Source: Nocardioides immobilis | Lineage (GTDB): Bacteria > Actinomycetota > Actinomycetes > Propionibacteriales > Nocardioidaceae | Reading direction: 5' to 3' | Assembly: GCF_003515065.1 (NCBI RefSeq) | Contig: NZ_QXGH01000023.1 | Span: 62,001-126,000, forward strand | DNA: 64,000 nucleotides | Part shown: positions 56,873-64,000 of the stretch, in pieces | Layout of the letters: each line of letters opens with the position of its first letter | Numbering within the stretch: position 1 is the stretch's first letter | Made by a program: the position numbers and the translations under genes | Notes under the pieces: generated by a model | Database searches by the model: none | Seen by the model: only the letters and a program-made list of their open reading frames with translations | What the model was told of the DNA's origin: nothing

Positions 56873-58414
56873 ATGTCGACCGCCACGGCCCAGCGCGCCG
56901 GAGCGTCCCGCCGGGCCAAGGTGCGGCCGGACGCACTGGTCGACCTGGTGCGGGCCCGCTTGGGACCGTGGTACTTCCACGGTCTCGTCCTCGCGACCGG
57001 CTTCTTCGTGGCCGCCGTCTCCACGCCGTACCAGAACCTCACGCAGCTCCCCTTCTGGACCAGCGGCTTCGACCGGTGGTGGTACGTCGGGGTCTTCGCA
57101 GCTCTGGCGACGATCGCCGCGCCCTTCGCGATGGCCGTGATCCTGTGGCGCCACCGAGCGGTCACGGCGTACCTCCGGGGCCGGGAGGCCGACCCTGTCC
57201 TGGTCTGGCGTGACTGCGTGACGCGGCTGCCGGCGACCGCGGCGATCGTGTCGACGCTGTGGAGCGGCTTCACGATCGGGATCGGCCTCATCTACGTCGG
57301 CCACCGGGAGCAGTTCACCGCCTGGACCTACGCCGGGGCCTACGCATCCGAGGTGCTCGTCACGATCGGCGTCGTGGCGTTCTACCTGCTGATCTTCGAG
57401 CTCGCGCTGCTGCCGGTGGCGCGCGAGGTGGCGGCGCAGCTGCCACCGGACTTCGACGAGCACGCGCGCGTCACCGGGCGCCGCCGCCTGGTCCTGCTCA
57501 ACACTGCCATCACGTTCACGGTCGGCTGTCAGGCATCCGGGCTGTCGATGGGCTTCTCGCAGGACGGGCGCGCCTGGATCGTGGCTCTGGTGACGCTGGG
57601 CCTGGTCTCGACGTACGTCGGCGCCCAGCTCAGCCTCGTGTCGTCCAGCGTGACCCGCCCGGTCGACGAGCTGTCCGATGCCCTCAACACGGTCGCGAGC
57701 GGGCGTGGGTCGGTGCGGGTCCCGCCGACGTCGGGCGACGAGTTCGACAACGTCGCCCGGGCGTTCAACCGGATGGTGGACCTGATGGACCACCACGCCA
57801 GCGAGCTGAGGCAGTCACGGGCCAGGTTGATCGAGGTGGCCGACGGCACCCGGCGCGGCATCGAGCGCGACCTCCACGACGGCGCCCAGCAGAACCTGGC
57901 GCTGGTGAGCATGCAGATCGGCCAGCTGGAGTCCGTCTGCGCGGCTGTGCCTGACGTCCTGCCACGGGTCCGCGTGGTCCGGGCCGAGCTGAGTGCGGTC
58001 GTGGGGGAGATGAGACGACTCGCCCACGGGATCTATCCGGCCAGCCTGGAGGCCGAGGGACTTGCCTCCGCACTCCGTGCGGCCGCTCGCGAGTCGGATG
58101 TCATGGTCACCCTCGACGTCGCCGTCGACGTGCGCTGGAGCCACGCTGTCGAGTCCGCGATCTACTTCTGCTGCTGGGAGGTGCTCGACCGCGCCAACCA
58201 GGCCGACCACCCGGACGTCGCCGTCTGGATCGCGTTGCGGGAGGCGACCGGGCTGGCCATCGTCGACCTCGAGCTGCAACCCGGACCGGAGGACGAGCAC
58301 ACGGCCGACCTCACACTGTTCCTGCAGGACCGTCTCGGGGCCGTCGGCGGGACCGTGGTCGCCGACACGGAGGGCAGCGGGGTGGTCTTCCGCGGCCAGG
58401 TGCCGACATGGTGA
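56873..58414 (+). CDS. Membrane sensor histidine kinase keeping the phospho-His but with a degenerate ATP-binding domain
   Basis: 513 aa from ATG 56873. It has about six transmembrane segments (33-52, 70-92, 123-143, 160-182, 205-225, 234-256), a HAMP-like region (257-309), a HisKA_3 dimerisation/phospho-acceptor helix with H335 in RGIERDLHDGAQQNLALV, and a HATPase-like end. The ATP-binding part is degraded. The N-box position reads YFCCWEVLDRANQAD where the sister kinase has YFCCNEALQNAAKHA. The G1 box (DDGxG) reads DLELQPG, and G2 is absent. It is therefore unlikely to bind ATP by itself. It overlaps the next kinase gene by 7 bases. Confidence 0.93.
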   Translation: MSTATAQRAGASRRAKVRPDALVDLVRARLGPWYFHGLVLATGFFVAAVSTPYQNLTQLPFWTSGFDRWWYVGVFAALATIAAPFAMAVILWRHRAVTAYLRGREADPVLVWRDCVTRLPATAAIVSTLWSGFTIGIGLIYVGHREQFTAWTYAGAYASEVLVTIGVVAFYLLIFELALLPVAREVAAQLPPDFDEHARVTGRRRLVLLNTAITFTVGCQASGLSMGFSQDGRAWIVALVTLGLVSTYVGAQLSLVSSSVTRPVDELSDALNTVASGRGSVRVPPTSGDEFDNVARAFNRMVDLMDHHASELRQSRARLIEVADGTRRGIERDLHDGAQQNLALVSMQIGQLESVCAAVPDVLPRVRVVRAELSAVVGEMRRLAHGIYPASLEAEGLASALRAAARESDVMVTLDVAVDVRWSHAVESAIYFCCWEVLDRANQADHPDVAVWIALREATGLAIVDLELQPGPEDEHTADLTLFLQDRLGAVGGTVVADTEGSGVVFRGQVPTW

Positions 58415-59940
58415 CGGTGCTGGGCGAGGAGCTGCCCTGGATCGACTCCGTGTTCCAACGGGCCTACCCGCGGATCCGGGGGCGGTACGTCGCGACCTGG
58501 CTGTTCGTCAGCGGCGGCGGGATCCTGTTCCTGGCCTGGCCGGCCCAGTTCCTCACGTTGCAACCGCTCTGGGGACCCGGTGCGCACGACACCCGGGCCT
58601 TCGTCGTCACGATGCTCTGCGGCGTCGTCATCACCGGCGTGCTGATGCCGTGGGCGGCGCTCGGACCGTTCCGCCCGATCGTCCGGTTCCTGCGCGGTGA
58701 CCCGGTCGACCCTGCCGACGTGTGGCATGCGGCCGTGCGCCAGGTCCCGCGGGTGAGCATGGTGAGCACCACGTCGTACTGCCTCGTCGGCAACATCCCC
58801 CTGCTGCTCGTGGTGGGCGGGCCGCGCGGCTTCACGCTGCTCGACTACCTCTCCGGCTGGTTGGTGGCGTGCCTCATCACCGCTCCGGCGGGGTTCTTCT
58901 TCGTCCTGATCTGGGAGGTGGCGTTCCGGCCGGTCCTGCGCGAGATCCAGCCGCTGCTGCCCGCCGACTTCGACCCCGACAAGAGCTGGCTGACCCTCGC
59001 CCGGCGCAGCGCGCTCGCGTCGGCGTCCGCGATGGCCTACACGGGGGTCGCGGTCTCCAGCCTGGTCGCTGCGACGGGGGACCGCGAGATCGCGCTGGCC
59101 ATCGCGGTGCTCGCGACCCTCGGGTCGGCGGCGACCTTCGGCGGCGTGATCACGGCACTGGTTTCGCACTCGATCTTCATGCGGGTCGACGAGCTCAAGA
59201 TGGCCCTGGTGCGCATCGGCGACGGCGAGCCTGGCGTGCGGGTCGCGGTGCGGGCCGGCGACGAGCTCGACGACGCCGCGATGAGCCTGAACCGGATGGC
59301 GGAGCGGCTCGAGGCCGATGACGCCGCGCTCCGTGCGTCACGAGCCCGGCTCGCGTCCGTCGCCGACGGCGAGCGGCAGCGGATGGAGCGCGACCTGCGC
59401 CGCCGGGTGCTGGTCCGTCTGCAGCGCATCGGCGCCGAGGTCGGGGAGGTCGAGGCGCGGCTGGTCGACGAACCGGACCTGCACAAGCTGTCCCGCCGGG
59501 CGCGCGAGAGCGTCGCCGCTGCCGAGGTCGAGATCCAGCGCCTGGCGCGCGGCGTCTACCCGGAGGAGCTCACCGTGGCGGGCCTCGAGGCGGCGCTCTC
59601 CGCCACGGCCGAGCGGATGGCCGTGCCGACGGTCCTCCGCAGCCCCGGCGTCGGACGCCTCGACCACGCTCGGGAGTCGGCGGTCTACTTCTGCTGCAAC
59701 GAAGCGCTGCAGAACGCTGCGAAGCACGCCGGCGACACCGCCACGGCGACGGTCACCCTCGCTCGCGAGCAGGGCCGGCTGCGGTTCGAGGTCGCCGACG
59801 ACGGCTGCGGCGTCGAGAGCGATGCGCAGGGCCGGGGCATGGACAACATGCGCGACCGGGTCCGGGCGGTCGGGGGCGACCTGACGATCGCCTACCGGCC
59901 GGGCGGCGGCACGACCGTCGACGGCTGGGTCCCCGCCTGA
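58408..59940 (+). CDS. Membrane histidine kinase homologue with intact ATP-binding domain but Arg in place of the phospho-His
   Basis: 510 aa from ATG 58408, co-translated with the preceding kinase. It has the same architecture: about six transmembrane helices, a HAMP-like segment (257-310), DHp helices and HATPase. In the DHp motif ERDLRRRVLVRLQR, R331 stands exactly where H335 of the sister sits in ERDLHDGAQQNLAL (codon CGC at 59398-59400), and the flanking DGAQQ is lost as well. The ATPase domain is complete: N-box NEALQNAAKH (431-440), G1 VADDGCGVE (462-470) and G2 GRGMDNMRDRV (475-485). It can probably hydrolyse ATP but cannot autophosphorylate on this site. Confidence 0.93.
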   Translation: MVTVLGEELPWIDSVFQRAYPRIRGRYVATWLFVSGGGILFLAWPAQFLTLQPLWGPGAHDTRAFVVTMLCGVVITGVLMPWAALGPFRPIVRFLRGDPVDPADVWHAAVRQVPRVSMVSTTSYCLVGNIPLLLVVGGPRGFTLLDYLSGWLVACLITAPAGFFFVLIWEVAFRPVLREIQPLLPADFDPDKSWLTLARRSALASASAMAYTGVAVSSLVAATGDREIALAIAVLATLGSAATFGGVITALVSHSIFMRVDELKMALVRIGDGEPGVRVAVRAGDELDDAAMSLNRMAERLEADDAALRASRARLASVADGERQRMERDLRRRVLVRLQRIGAEVGEVEARLVDEPDLHKLSRRARESVAAAEVEIQRLARGVYPEELTVAGLEAALSATAERMAVPTVLRSPGVGRLDHARESAVYFCCNEALQNAAKHAGDTATATVTLAREQGRLRFEVADDGCGVESDAQGRGMDNMRDRVRAVGGDLTIAYRPGGGTTVDGWVPA

Positions 59941-59957
59941 CCCTGAGGGCCGGTCGT

Positions 59958-59975
59958 CCGGGTCAGCTGACCCGG
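59958..59975. terminator. 18-bp perfect palindrome after the kinase operon
   Basis: CCGGGTCAGCTGACCCGG begins 17 bases after the second kinase stop. It can fold as a 7-bp GC-rich stem with an AGCT loop. It is followed by a mixed G/T stretch, not a clean T-run. It may be a terminator of the kinase operon or an operator for the hydrolase gene that starts at 60010. Confidence 0.5.
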
Positions 59976-60009
59976 GTCGGTCTGTTGCCGGATCCTGCAC
60001 CGTGTTTCA

Positions 60010-60996
60010 ATGACGTTCGTGAGGACTGGGGGGTCGCGCGCGACGCGCGCATCGCACACGGCGCGCCTGCTGCAGACCGGGCTCCGGCTGACCTTCCGGC
60101 CGGTCGGAGCGGTGCTGCCGGCCAACGCCGCCGGCATCGCGGTGATCCGGCTCGCGTTCGGCGTCGCCTGCCTCGGCGGCCTGCACACCAGGCTGCCGGC
60201 GACCCCGGTCGAGACCGAGGGCGGTGCCGGCACCGTGCGCGGTGAGTGGGTCGGCCAGGTCCCCGAGCCGGGCGAGCCGGTCCTGCTCTACCTGCACGGC
60301 AGTGGGTACGTCGGCTGCTCGCCGGCCACCCACCGCGGCCTGATCTCGGACCTGTGCCGACGCCTCGACCGGTCGGCGTTCGCGGTCCGCTATCGCCGGG
60401 CGCCCGAGCACCGGTTCCCCGCGGCCCACCTCGACGTGCTGGCGTCGTACCTCTGGCTGCTCGAGCGCGGTCATGCGCCCGAGGACATCGTCGTCGCCGG
60501 CGACTCCGCCGGCGGCCACCTGGCGCTGGCGCTGCTCGGCGAGCTGCGCCAGCGGGGCGTCGCGATGCCCGGCGCGGTCGTCGCGTTCTCCCCGGTCGTG
60601 GACCTGACCTACGAGCTGTTCGGCAAGCCTGAGCGCAACCCGCGTGACGGCTTCGTCAAGCGGGCGACGGCCCGCCGGATCCTCGCCCTCTACGCCCACG
60701 GGGCGGACCCGCGCGATCCGCGTCTGGACGTGATCCAGGTCGTCGGGCCCGACCTCCCGCCGATCCTGCTGCAGGTCGGCGAGCACGAGCACCTGCTGGC
60801 GCACGCCGAGGGCTTCGCCGCAGCCCAGGTGGCCGCCGGTGGCGTGTGCGAGCTGCAGGTCTGGTCCGGCCTCTTCCACGTCTTCCAGATGATCCGGCCG
60901 CTCCCGGAGGCGCGCGAGGCGCTCCGCGAGGTCGAGCGGTTCGTCGCGCGGGTCGAGGCGCGTCGGACCCGGCGGACGGGCGCCGCGGCCAGCTGA
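60010..60996 (+). CDS. Alpha/beta hydrolase, HSL-type esterase
   Basis: 328 aa from ATG 60010. It has the hormone-sensitive-lipase pattern: YLHGSGYVGCSPATHRG (the HGGG oxyanion motif as HGSG), YRRAPEHRFPAAHLD, nucleophile VVAGDSAGGHLAL, Asp in QVGEHEHLL (atypically with Glu) and His in GLFHVFQM. The first 60 residues are an amphipathic/hydrophobic N-terminal region (TFRPVGAVLPANAAGIAVIR) as seen in LipN/LipL-like actinobacterial esterases. The substrate is unknown. Confidence 0.9.
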   Translation: MTFVRTGGSRATRASHTARLLQTGLRLTFRPVGAVLPANAAGIAVIRLAFGVACLGGLHTRLPATPVETEGGAGTVRGEWVGQVPEPGEPVLLYLHGSGYVGCSPATHRGLISDLCRRLDRSAFAVRYRRAPEHRFPAAHLDVLASYLWLLERGHAPEDIVVAGDSAGGHLALALLGELRQRGVAMPGAVVAFSPVVDLTYELFGKPERNPRDGFVKRATARRILALYAHGADPRDPRLDVIQVVGPDLPPILLQVGEHEHLLAHAEGFAAAQVAAGGVCELQVWSGLFHVFQMIRPLPEAREALREVERFVARVEARRTRRTGAAAS

Positions 60997-61003
60997 GCGC
61001 AGC

Positions 61004-61609
61004 TCAGGTCGGCCACTCCAGCGGGTAGTCGTCCGCCGCCGCGTCGTGCTGCCTCTGCAGCTTCTTCCGGGCGCGGGCGGACACCCGATCACCGAACACG
61101 GTGCCCCGGGTGTGGTCGGTCTCGTGCTGCAGGCAGCGGGCCAGCAGCCCGTCGCCCTCGAACCGCACCGGCGCGCCGTCCAGGTCGAAGCCCTCGACCG
61201 TCGCGAACGCCGGGCGTGCACACGGGCAGAACGCCCCGGGGAACGACAAGCACCCCTCGTCGCCGTCGTCGAGCTTGCGGCCAGGTGCGTCGGGGACGGT
61301 CACCGTCGGGTTGCAGACCACGCCGACGTAGCGCTCGCCGGCCTCGTCCGGGCAGTCGAACACGAAGAGGGCGAGGTCGACCCCGATCTGGCAGGCGGCC
61401 AGGCCGACCCCGTCGGCGGCGTACATGGTGGCGACCATGTCGGCGGCGAGCGCCCGCAGGCCGTCGCCGCCGAACTGGTCGGCCGTGACCGGCTGCTGCG
61501 GCTTGTGCATGACCGAGGTGCCCCAGCGGGTGATCGGGTGGACCGTGCCGCCGCGCGGCAGCGGTCCGTACGGCGCGTGCACCGGCTCCTCGGGCCCCTT
61601 GACTGACAT
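61004..61609 (-). CDS. def: Peptide deformylase
   Basis: 201 aa from ATG 61609, with TAGGAT 8 bases upstream. All three motifs are present: GVGLAACQIG (motif 1), DEGCLSFPG (motif 2, Cys metal ligand) and QHETDHTRG (motif 3, HExxH). An N-terminal extension (about 30 residues) and the insert GAFCPCARP are actinobacterial features. It removes the N-formyl group from nascent proteins in the cytosol. It converges on the esterase gene, with 7 bases between the stops. Confidence 0.95.
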   Translation of the reverse strand: MSVKGPEEPVHAPYGPLPRGGTVHPITRWGTSVMHKPQQPVTADQFGGDGLRALAADMVATMYAADGVGLAACQIGVDLALFVFDCPDEAGERYVGVVCNPTVTVPDAPGRKLDDGDEGCLSFPGAFCPCARPAFATVEGFDLDGAPVRFEGDGLLARCLQHETDHTRGTVFGDRVSARARKKLQRQHDAAADDYPLEWPT

Positions 61610-61716
61610 GGCCAGGGATCCTAGGGAGTGCGCTGGTCGAGGCCGACGACGGGTGTGACCTCCGGCACCCTGCCCGCACAAAACCGACCGGATCCGGGAG
61701 ATGGTGTAGCGCTGAG

Positions 61717-61735
61717 TGTAACTCGCAGTTACATT
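61717..61735 (+). promoter_or_regulatory. TetR-like operator overlapping a leaderless promoter
   Basis: TGTAACTCGCAGTTACA (61717-61733) is a perfect 7+3+7 palindrome. The TACATT hexamer (61730-61735) overlaps its right arm and ends 7 bases before the acyl-CoA dehydrogenase ATG at 61743. A bound repressor would cover the -10. The shape suits TetR-family fatty-acid or sterol regulators; the regulator gene is not in the window. Confidence 0.65.
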
Positions 61736-61742
61736 TGCGAGC

Positions 61743-63107
61743 ATGTCCCTGATCAGCAACCTCAAGCCAGGTGGCAAGCATGGGGTCCCGAACACCGAGA
61801 GCCGTGATCCGATCGGCTTTCTCGTTGCGGGACTGAACCGGCTCGCCCAGAGTGACCTCATCGACAAGATGGGGCTGCGCAAGCAGACCGAGCAGGTCGT
61901 CTTCAACGTGACCCGCACCGGCTTCAAGACCATCACCAACGCCAGCCGCACCTTCGCGAGGTCGGGCAAGAAGGGCGCGCCGGGCACCCGGCCGGCCCCG
62001 ACCGCCGGCACCGGTCCTTTCGACCTGACCCCGACCGAGGACGAGCAGATGCTGGTCGACCTCGTCTCGGAGTTCGCCGAGGAGATCGTCCGTCCGGCCG
62101 CGGCCGCGGCCGACGCGGCATGCGCCGCACCCGACGAGCTGCTGAAGTCCAGCCTCGAGATCGGCCTGCCGATCCTCGGCGTGCCGGAGGCACTCGGTGG
62201 CGTCTCCGAGGAGCGGTCGGCCATGGCTGGCACGCTCGTGGCCGAGGCGCTCGCCAAGGGCGACATGGGCCTGGCGGTCGCCACCCTCGCGCCCGGCTCG
62301 GTCGCCACGGCGATCGGCCTCTGGGGCACCGACGAGCAGCAGCAGACCTACCTCCCCGCCTTCACCGGCGACGAGGTCCCGGCCGCCGCGCTCGCGCTCA
62401 ACGAGCCCACCGTCCTCTTCGACGTGCTCAGCCCCGCCACCAGTGCGAAGAAGGTCGACGGCGGTTACGTCCTCAACGGCACCAAGAGCCTCGTCGCCCG
62501 GGGTGACCAGGCCGAGCTGTTCGTCGTCGGCGCCAGCCTCGACGGCAAGCCGGTCCTGTTCCTCGTGGAGTCGTCCACCGCGGGCCTCGCCATCGAGGGC
62601 GACCCCGCCATGGGCGTCCGCGCCGCCTCGATGACCAAGCTCGCGCTCAAGGACGTCAAGGTCCCCGCCGAGTCCGTCCTGGGCGAGACCGACGGGTCGA
62701 CGTACGCCGAGTGCGTGCGCCTGTCGCGCCTGGCCTGGTGCGCCCTCGCGGTCGGCACCTCGCAGGCGGTGCTCGATTACGTCACGCCGTACGTCAAGGA
62801 GCGCGAGGCGTTCGGCGAGCCGATCGCCCACCGCCAGTCCGTGGCCTTCATGGTCGCCAACATCGCGATCGAGCTGCAGGCCATGCGCCTGCTGACCTAC
62901 CGGGCGGCGGCGCGTGCCGCGGCGGGCAAGGACTTCAGCAAGCAGGTCGCGCTGGCCCGCAAGCTGTGCGCCGACAAGGGCATGCAGATCGGCAACGACG
63001 GCGTCCAGCTGCTCGGTGGCCACGGTTACGTCAAGGAGCACCCGGTCGAGCGGTGGTACCGCGACCTGCGGGCCATCGGGATCATGGAAGGAACGGTGCT
63101 GGTCTGA
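61743..63107 (+). CDS. Acyl-CoA dehydrogenase family protein with N-terminal extension
   Basis: 454 aa from ATG 61743. About 90 residues precede the usual acyl-CoA dehydrogenase fold (extension with GFLVAGLNRLAQSDLIDKMG). FAD-domain segments are LALNEPTVLFD, RLSRLAWCALAVGTSQAVLDYV and IQLLGGHGY-like VQLLGGHGYVKEHPVERWYRD; the C-terminal IMEGTVLV holds the place of the catalytic-region loop. The catalytic Glu is not obvious. It is coupled to a second dehydrogenase gene (TGATG), as in fadE24-fadE23-type pairs, so a heteromeric alpha-beta enzyme is plausible. Confidence 0.88.
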   Translation: MSLISNLKPGGKHGVPNTESRDPIGFLVAGLNRLAQSDLIDKMGLRKQTEQVVFNVTRTGFKTITNASRTFARSGKKGAPGTRPAPTAGTGPFDLTPTEDEQMLVDLVSEFAEEIVRPAAAAADAACAAPDELLKSSLEIGLPILGVPEALGGVSEERSAMAGTLVAEALAKGDMGLAVATLAPGSVATAIGLWGTDEQQQTYLPAFTGDEVPAAALALNEPTVLFDVLSPATSAKKVDGGYVLNGTKSLVARGDQAELFVVGASLDGKPVLFLVESSTAGLAIEGDPAMGVRAASMTKLALKDVKVPAESVLGETDGSTYAECVRLSRLAWCALAVGTSQAVLDYVTPYVKEREAFGEPIAHRQSVAFMVANIAIELQAMRLLTYRAAARAAAGKDFSKQVALARKLCADKGMQIGNDGVQLLGGHGYVKEHPVERWYRDLRAIGIMEGTVLV

Positions 63108-64000
63108 TGGCCATCAACCTCGAGATTCCCAAGAAGCACCGCGCGCTGATCGATCAGGCGCACCAGGTCGCGATGAACATGCTGCGGCCGATCTCCCGCA
63201 AGTACGACATCGCCGAGCACGAGTACCCGAAGGAGCTCGACATCCTCGCCGCGATGATCGACGGCCTCGAGGAGTCGGGCTCCAGCGAGGGCGCCGGCGC
63301 CGCCGGCGTCCGCCGGGACGGCATCGCCGACGACGCCACCGTGAAGAACGGCGCCAACATGGCCTCGGTGACCTCGATCGCCGAGATGTGCTGGGGCGAC
63401 GTCGGCCTGATGCTGTCGTTCCCGCGCCAGGGCCTCGGCAACTCGGCGATCGCGTCCGTCGCGAACGACGAGCAGCTCGCCCGGTTCAAGGGCAAGTGGG
63501 CGTCGATGGCGATCACCGAGCCGGCCTTCGGCTCGGACTCGGCCGCCGTCTCCACCACCGCGGTCCTCGACGGCGACGAGTACGTCATCAACGGCGAGAA
63601 GATCTTCGTCACCTCGGGTGAGCGGTCCGACTGCGTCGTCGTGTGGGCGACCCTCGACAAGTCCCTCGGTCGCGCCGCGATCAAGTCGTTCGTCGTGGAG
63701 AAGGGCACGCCCGGCCTGAAGGTCGAGCGGCTGGAGGAGAAGCTCGGCATCCGGGCCTCCGACACCGCGGTGATCACCTTCACCGACTGCCGGGTGCCGA
63801 AGGAGAACCTGATGGGTTCGCCGGAGGTCAACGTCGAGCAGGGCTTCGCCGGCGCGATGGCGACCTTCGACAACACCCGTCCGCTGGTGGCCGCGATGGC
63901 GATCGGGTGCGCCCAGGCGTCGCTCGACCTGACCCGCGACCTGCTGAAGGAGGCCGGCGTCGTCGTCGACTACGACAAGCCGGCGAACCTGCAGTCCGCC
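63107..64000 (+). CDS. Acyl-CoA dehydrogenase, 3' end beyond the window
   Basis: 298 codons are visible from ATG 63107, which overlaps the previous stop by one base. It has the acyl-CoA dehydrogenase N-terminal and middle domains: GVRRDGIADDATVKNGAN insert, SFPRQGLGNSAIASVAND, AITEPAFGSDSAAVSTTA (FAD/substrate region), FVTSGERSDCVVVWATLD and DTAVITFTDCRVPKENLMG. The C-terminal domain with the catalytic base lies past position 64000. It is probably the partner subunit of the preceding protein. Confidence 0.93.
   Translation, partial: MAINLEIPKKHRALIDQAHQVAMNMLRPISRKYDIAEHEYPKELDILAAMIDGLEESGSSEGAGAAGVRRDGIADDATVKNGANMASVTSIAEMCWGDVGLMLSFPRQGLGNSAIASVANDEQLARFKGKWASMAITEPAFGSDSAAVSTTAVLDGDEYVINGEKIFVTSGERSDCVVVWATLDKSLGRAAIKSFVVEKGTPGLKVERLEEKLGIRASDTAVITFTDCRVPKENLMGSPEVNVEQGFAGAMATFDNTRPLVAAMAIGCAQASLDLTRDLLKEAGVVVDYDKPANLQSA

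Overview
The window is very GC-rich with strong G/C bias at third codon positions, and it looks like a chromosomal segment of an actinobacterium, probably Nocardioidaceae (Nocardioides-like). This rests on the SUF order sufR-B-D-Rieske-C-S-U-T, a FabG/InhA-type pair, an acVLRF1-type release factor, DUF3099, an EF-G2-like GTPase and ACT-containing SerB. The assignment is inference from gene content; no rRNA is present. I see no tRNA, rRNA, CRISPR array, insertion sequence or phage gene. Genes are packed tightly, and no stretch over 300 bases lacks a gene.

Layout. 1-2295 (minus): a trio of Ala/Glu-rich coiled-coil genes, one intact, one frameshifted and one interrupted by an in-frame amber codon. 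2401-3173: two small membrane proteins. 3233-9730: a complete SUF iron-sulfur assembly operon with its repressor. 9750-11948 (minus): an ECF sigma factor, a membrane-anchored partner and a secreted protein sharing the partner's extracytoplasmic domain. 11989-17324: an SRPBCC protein under a KstR-like box, a Vms1-like release factor, two lipoproteins, a GNAT, a phosphotransferase and a YpfJ metallopeptidase. 17392-24297: an ABC-F protein, a long perfect hairpin, an FtsX/MacB-type ABC exporter, and a QueA-SDR operon with a MerR-type promoter. 24411-30711: a GH9 lipoprotein, then glycerol catabolism (glpK, glpD) with an unrelated ATPase between them. 30727-36928: a secreted esterase, a Cys-patterned secreted repeat protein, an atypical SDR, SURF1, MoaA and small proteins. 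36992-46465: dodecin, fabG-inhA, phosphatases, serB, an ABC ATPase, a TauE exporter, hydrolases and a methyltransferase. 46533-54461: a SpoIIE-type phosphatase, an LLM/FMN-reductase pair, an EF-G2-like GTPase, PEBP, CobA/CysG and an rRNA/tRNA methyltransferase. 54458-60996: a serine hydrolase, a two-component locus and an esterase. 61004-64000: a peptide deformylase and two acyl-CoA dehydrogenases.

The most unusual locus is 55769-59940. Two adjacent, paralogous membrane histidine kinases have complementary defects. The first keeps the phospho-acceptor His but has a degraded ATP-binding domain; the second has an intact ATP-binding domain but Arg in place of the His. The divergent response regulator has two receiver domains in front of one LuxR-type HTH. 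Together they look like a split kinase working in trans on a tandem-receiver regulator.

A second theme is transcription architecture. At about 25 genes a TANNNT hexamer sits 6 to 8 bases before the start codon, the arrangement expected of leaderless mRNAs. Several of these promoters are overlapped by palindromes that look like operators (SufR-like, KstR-like, MerR-like, TetR-like).
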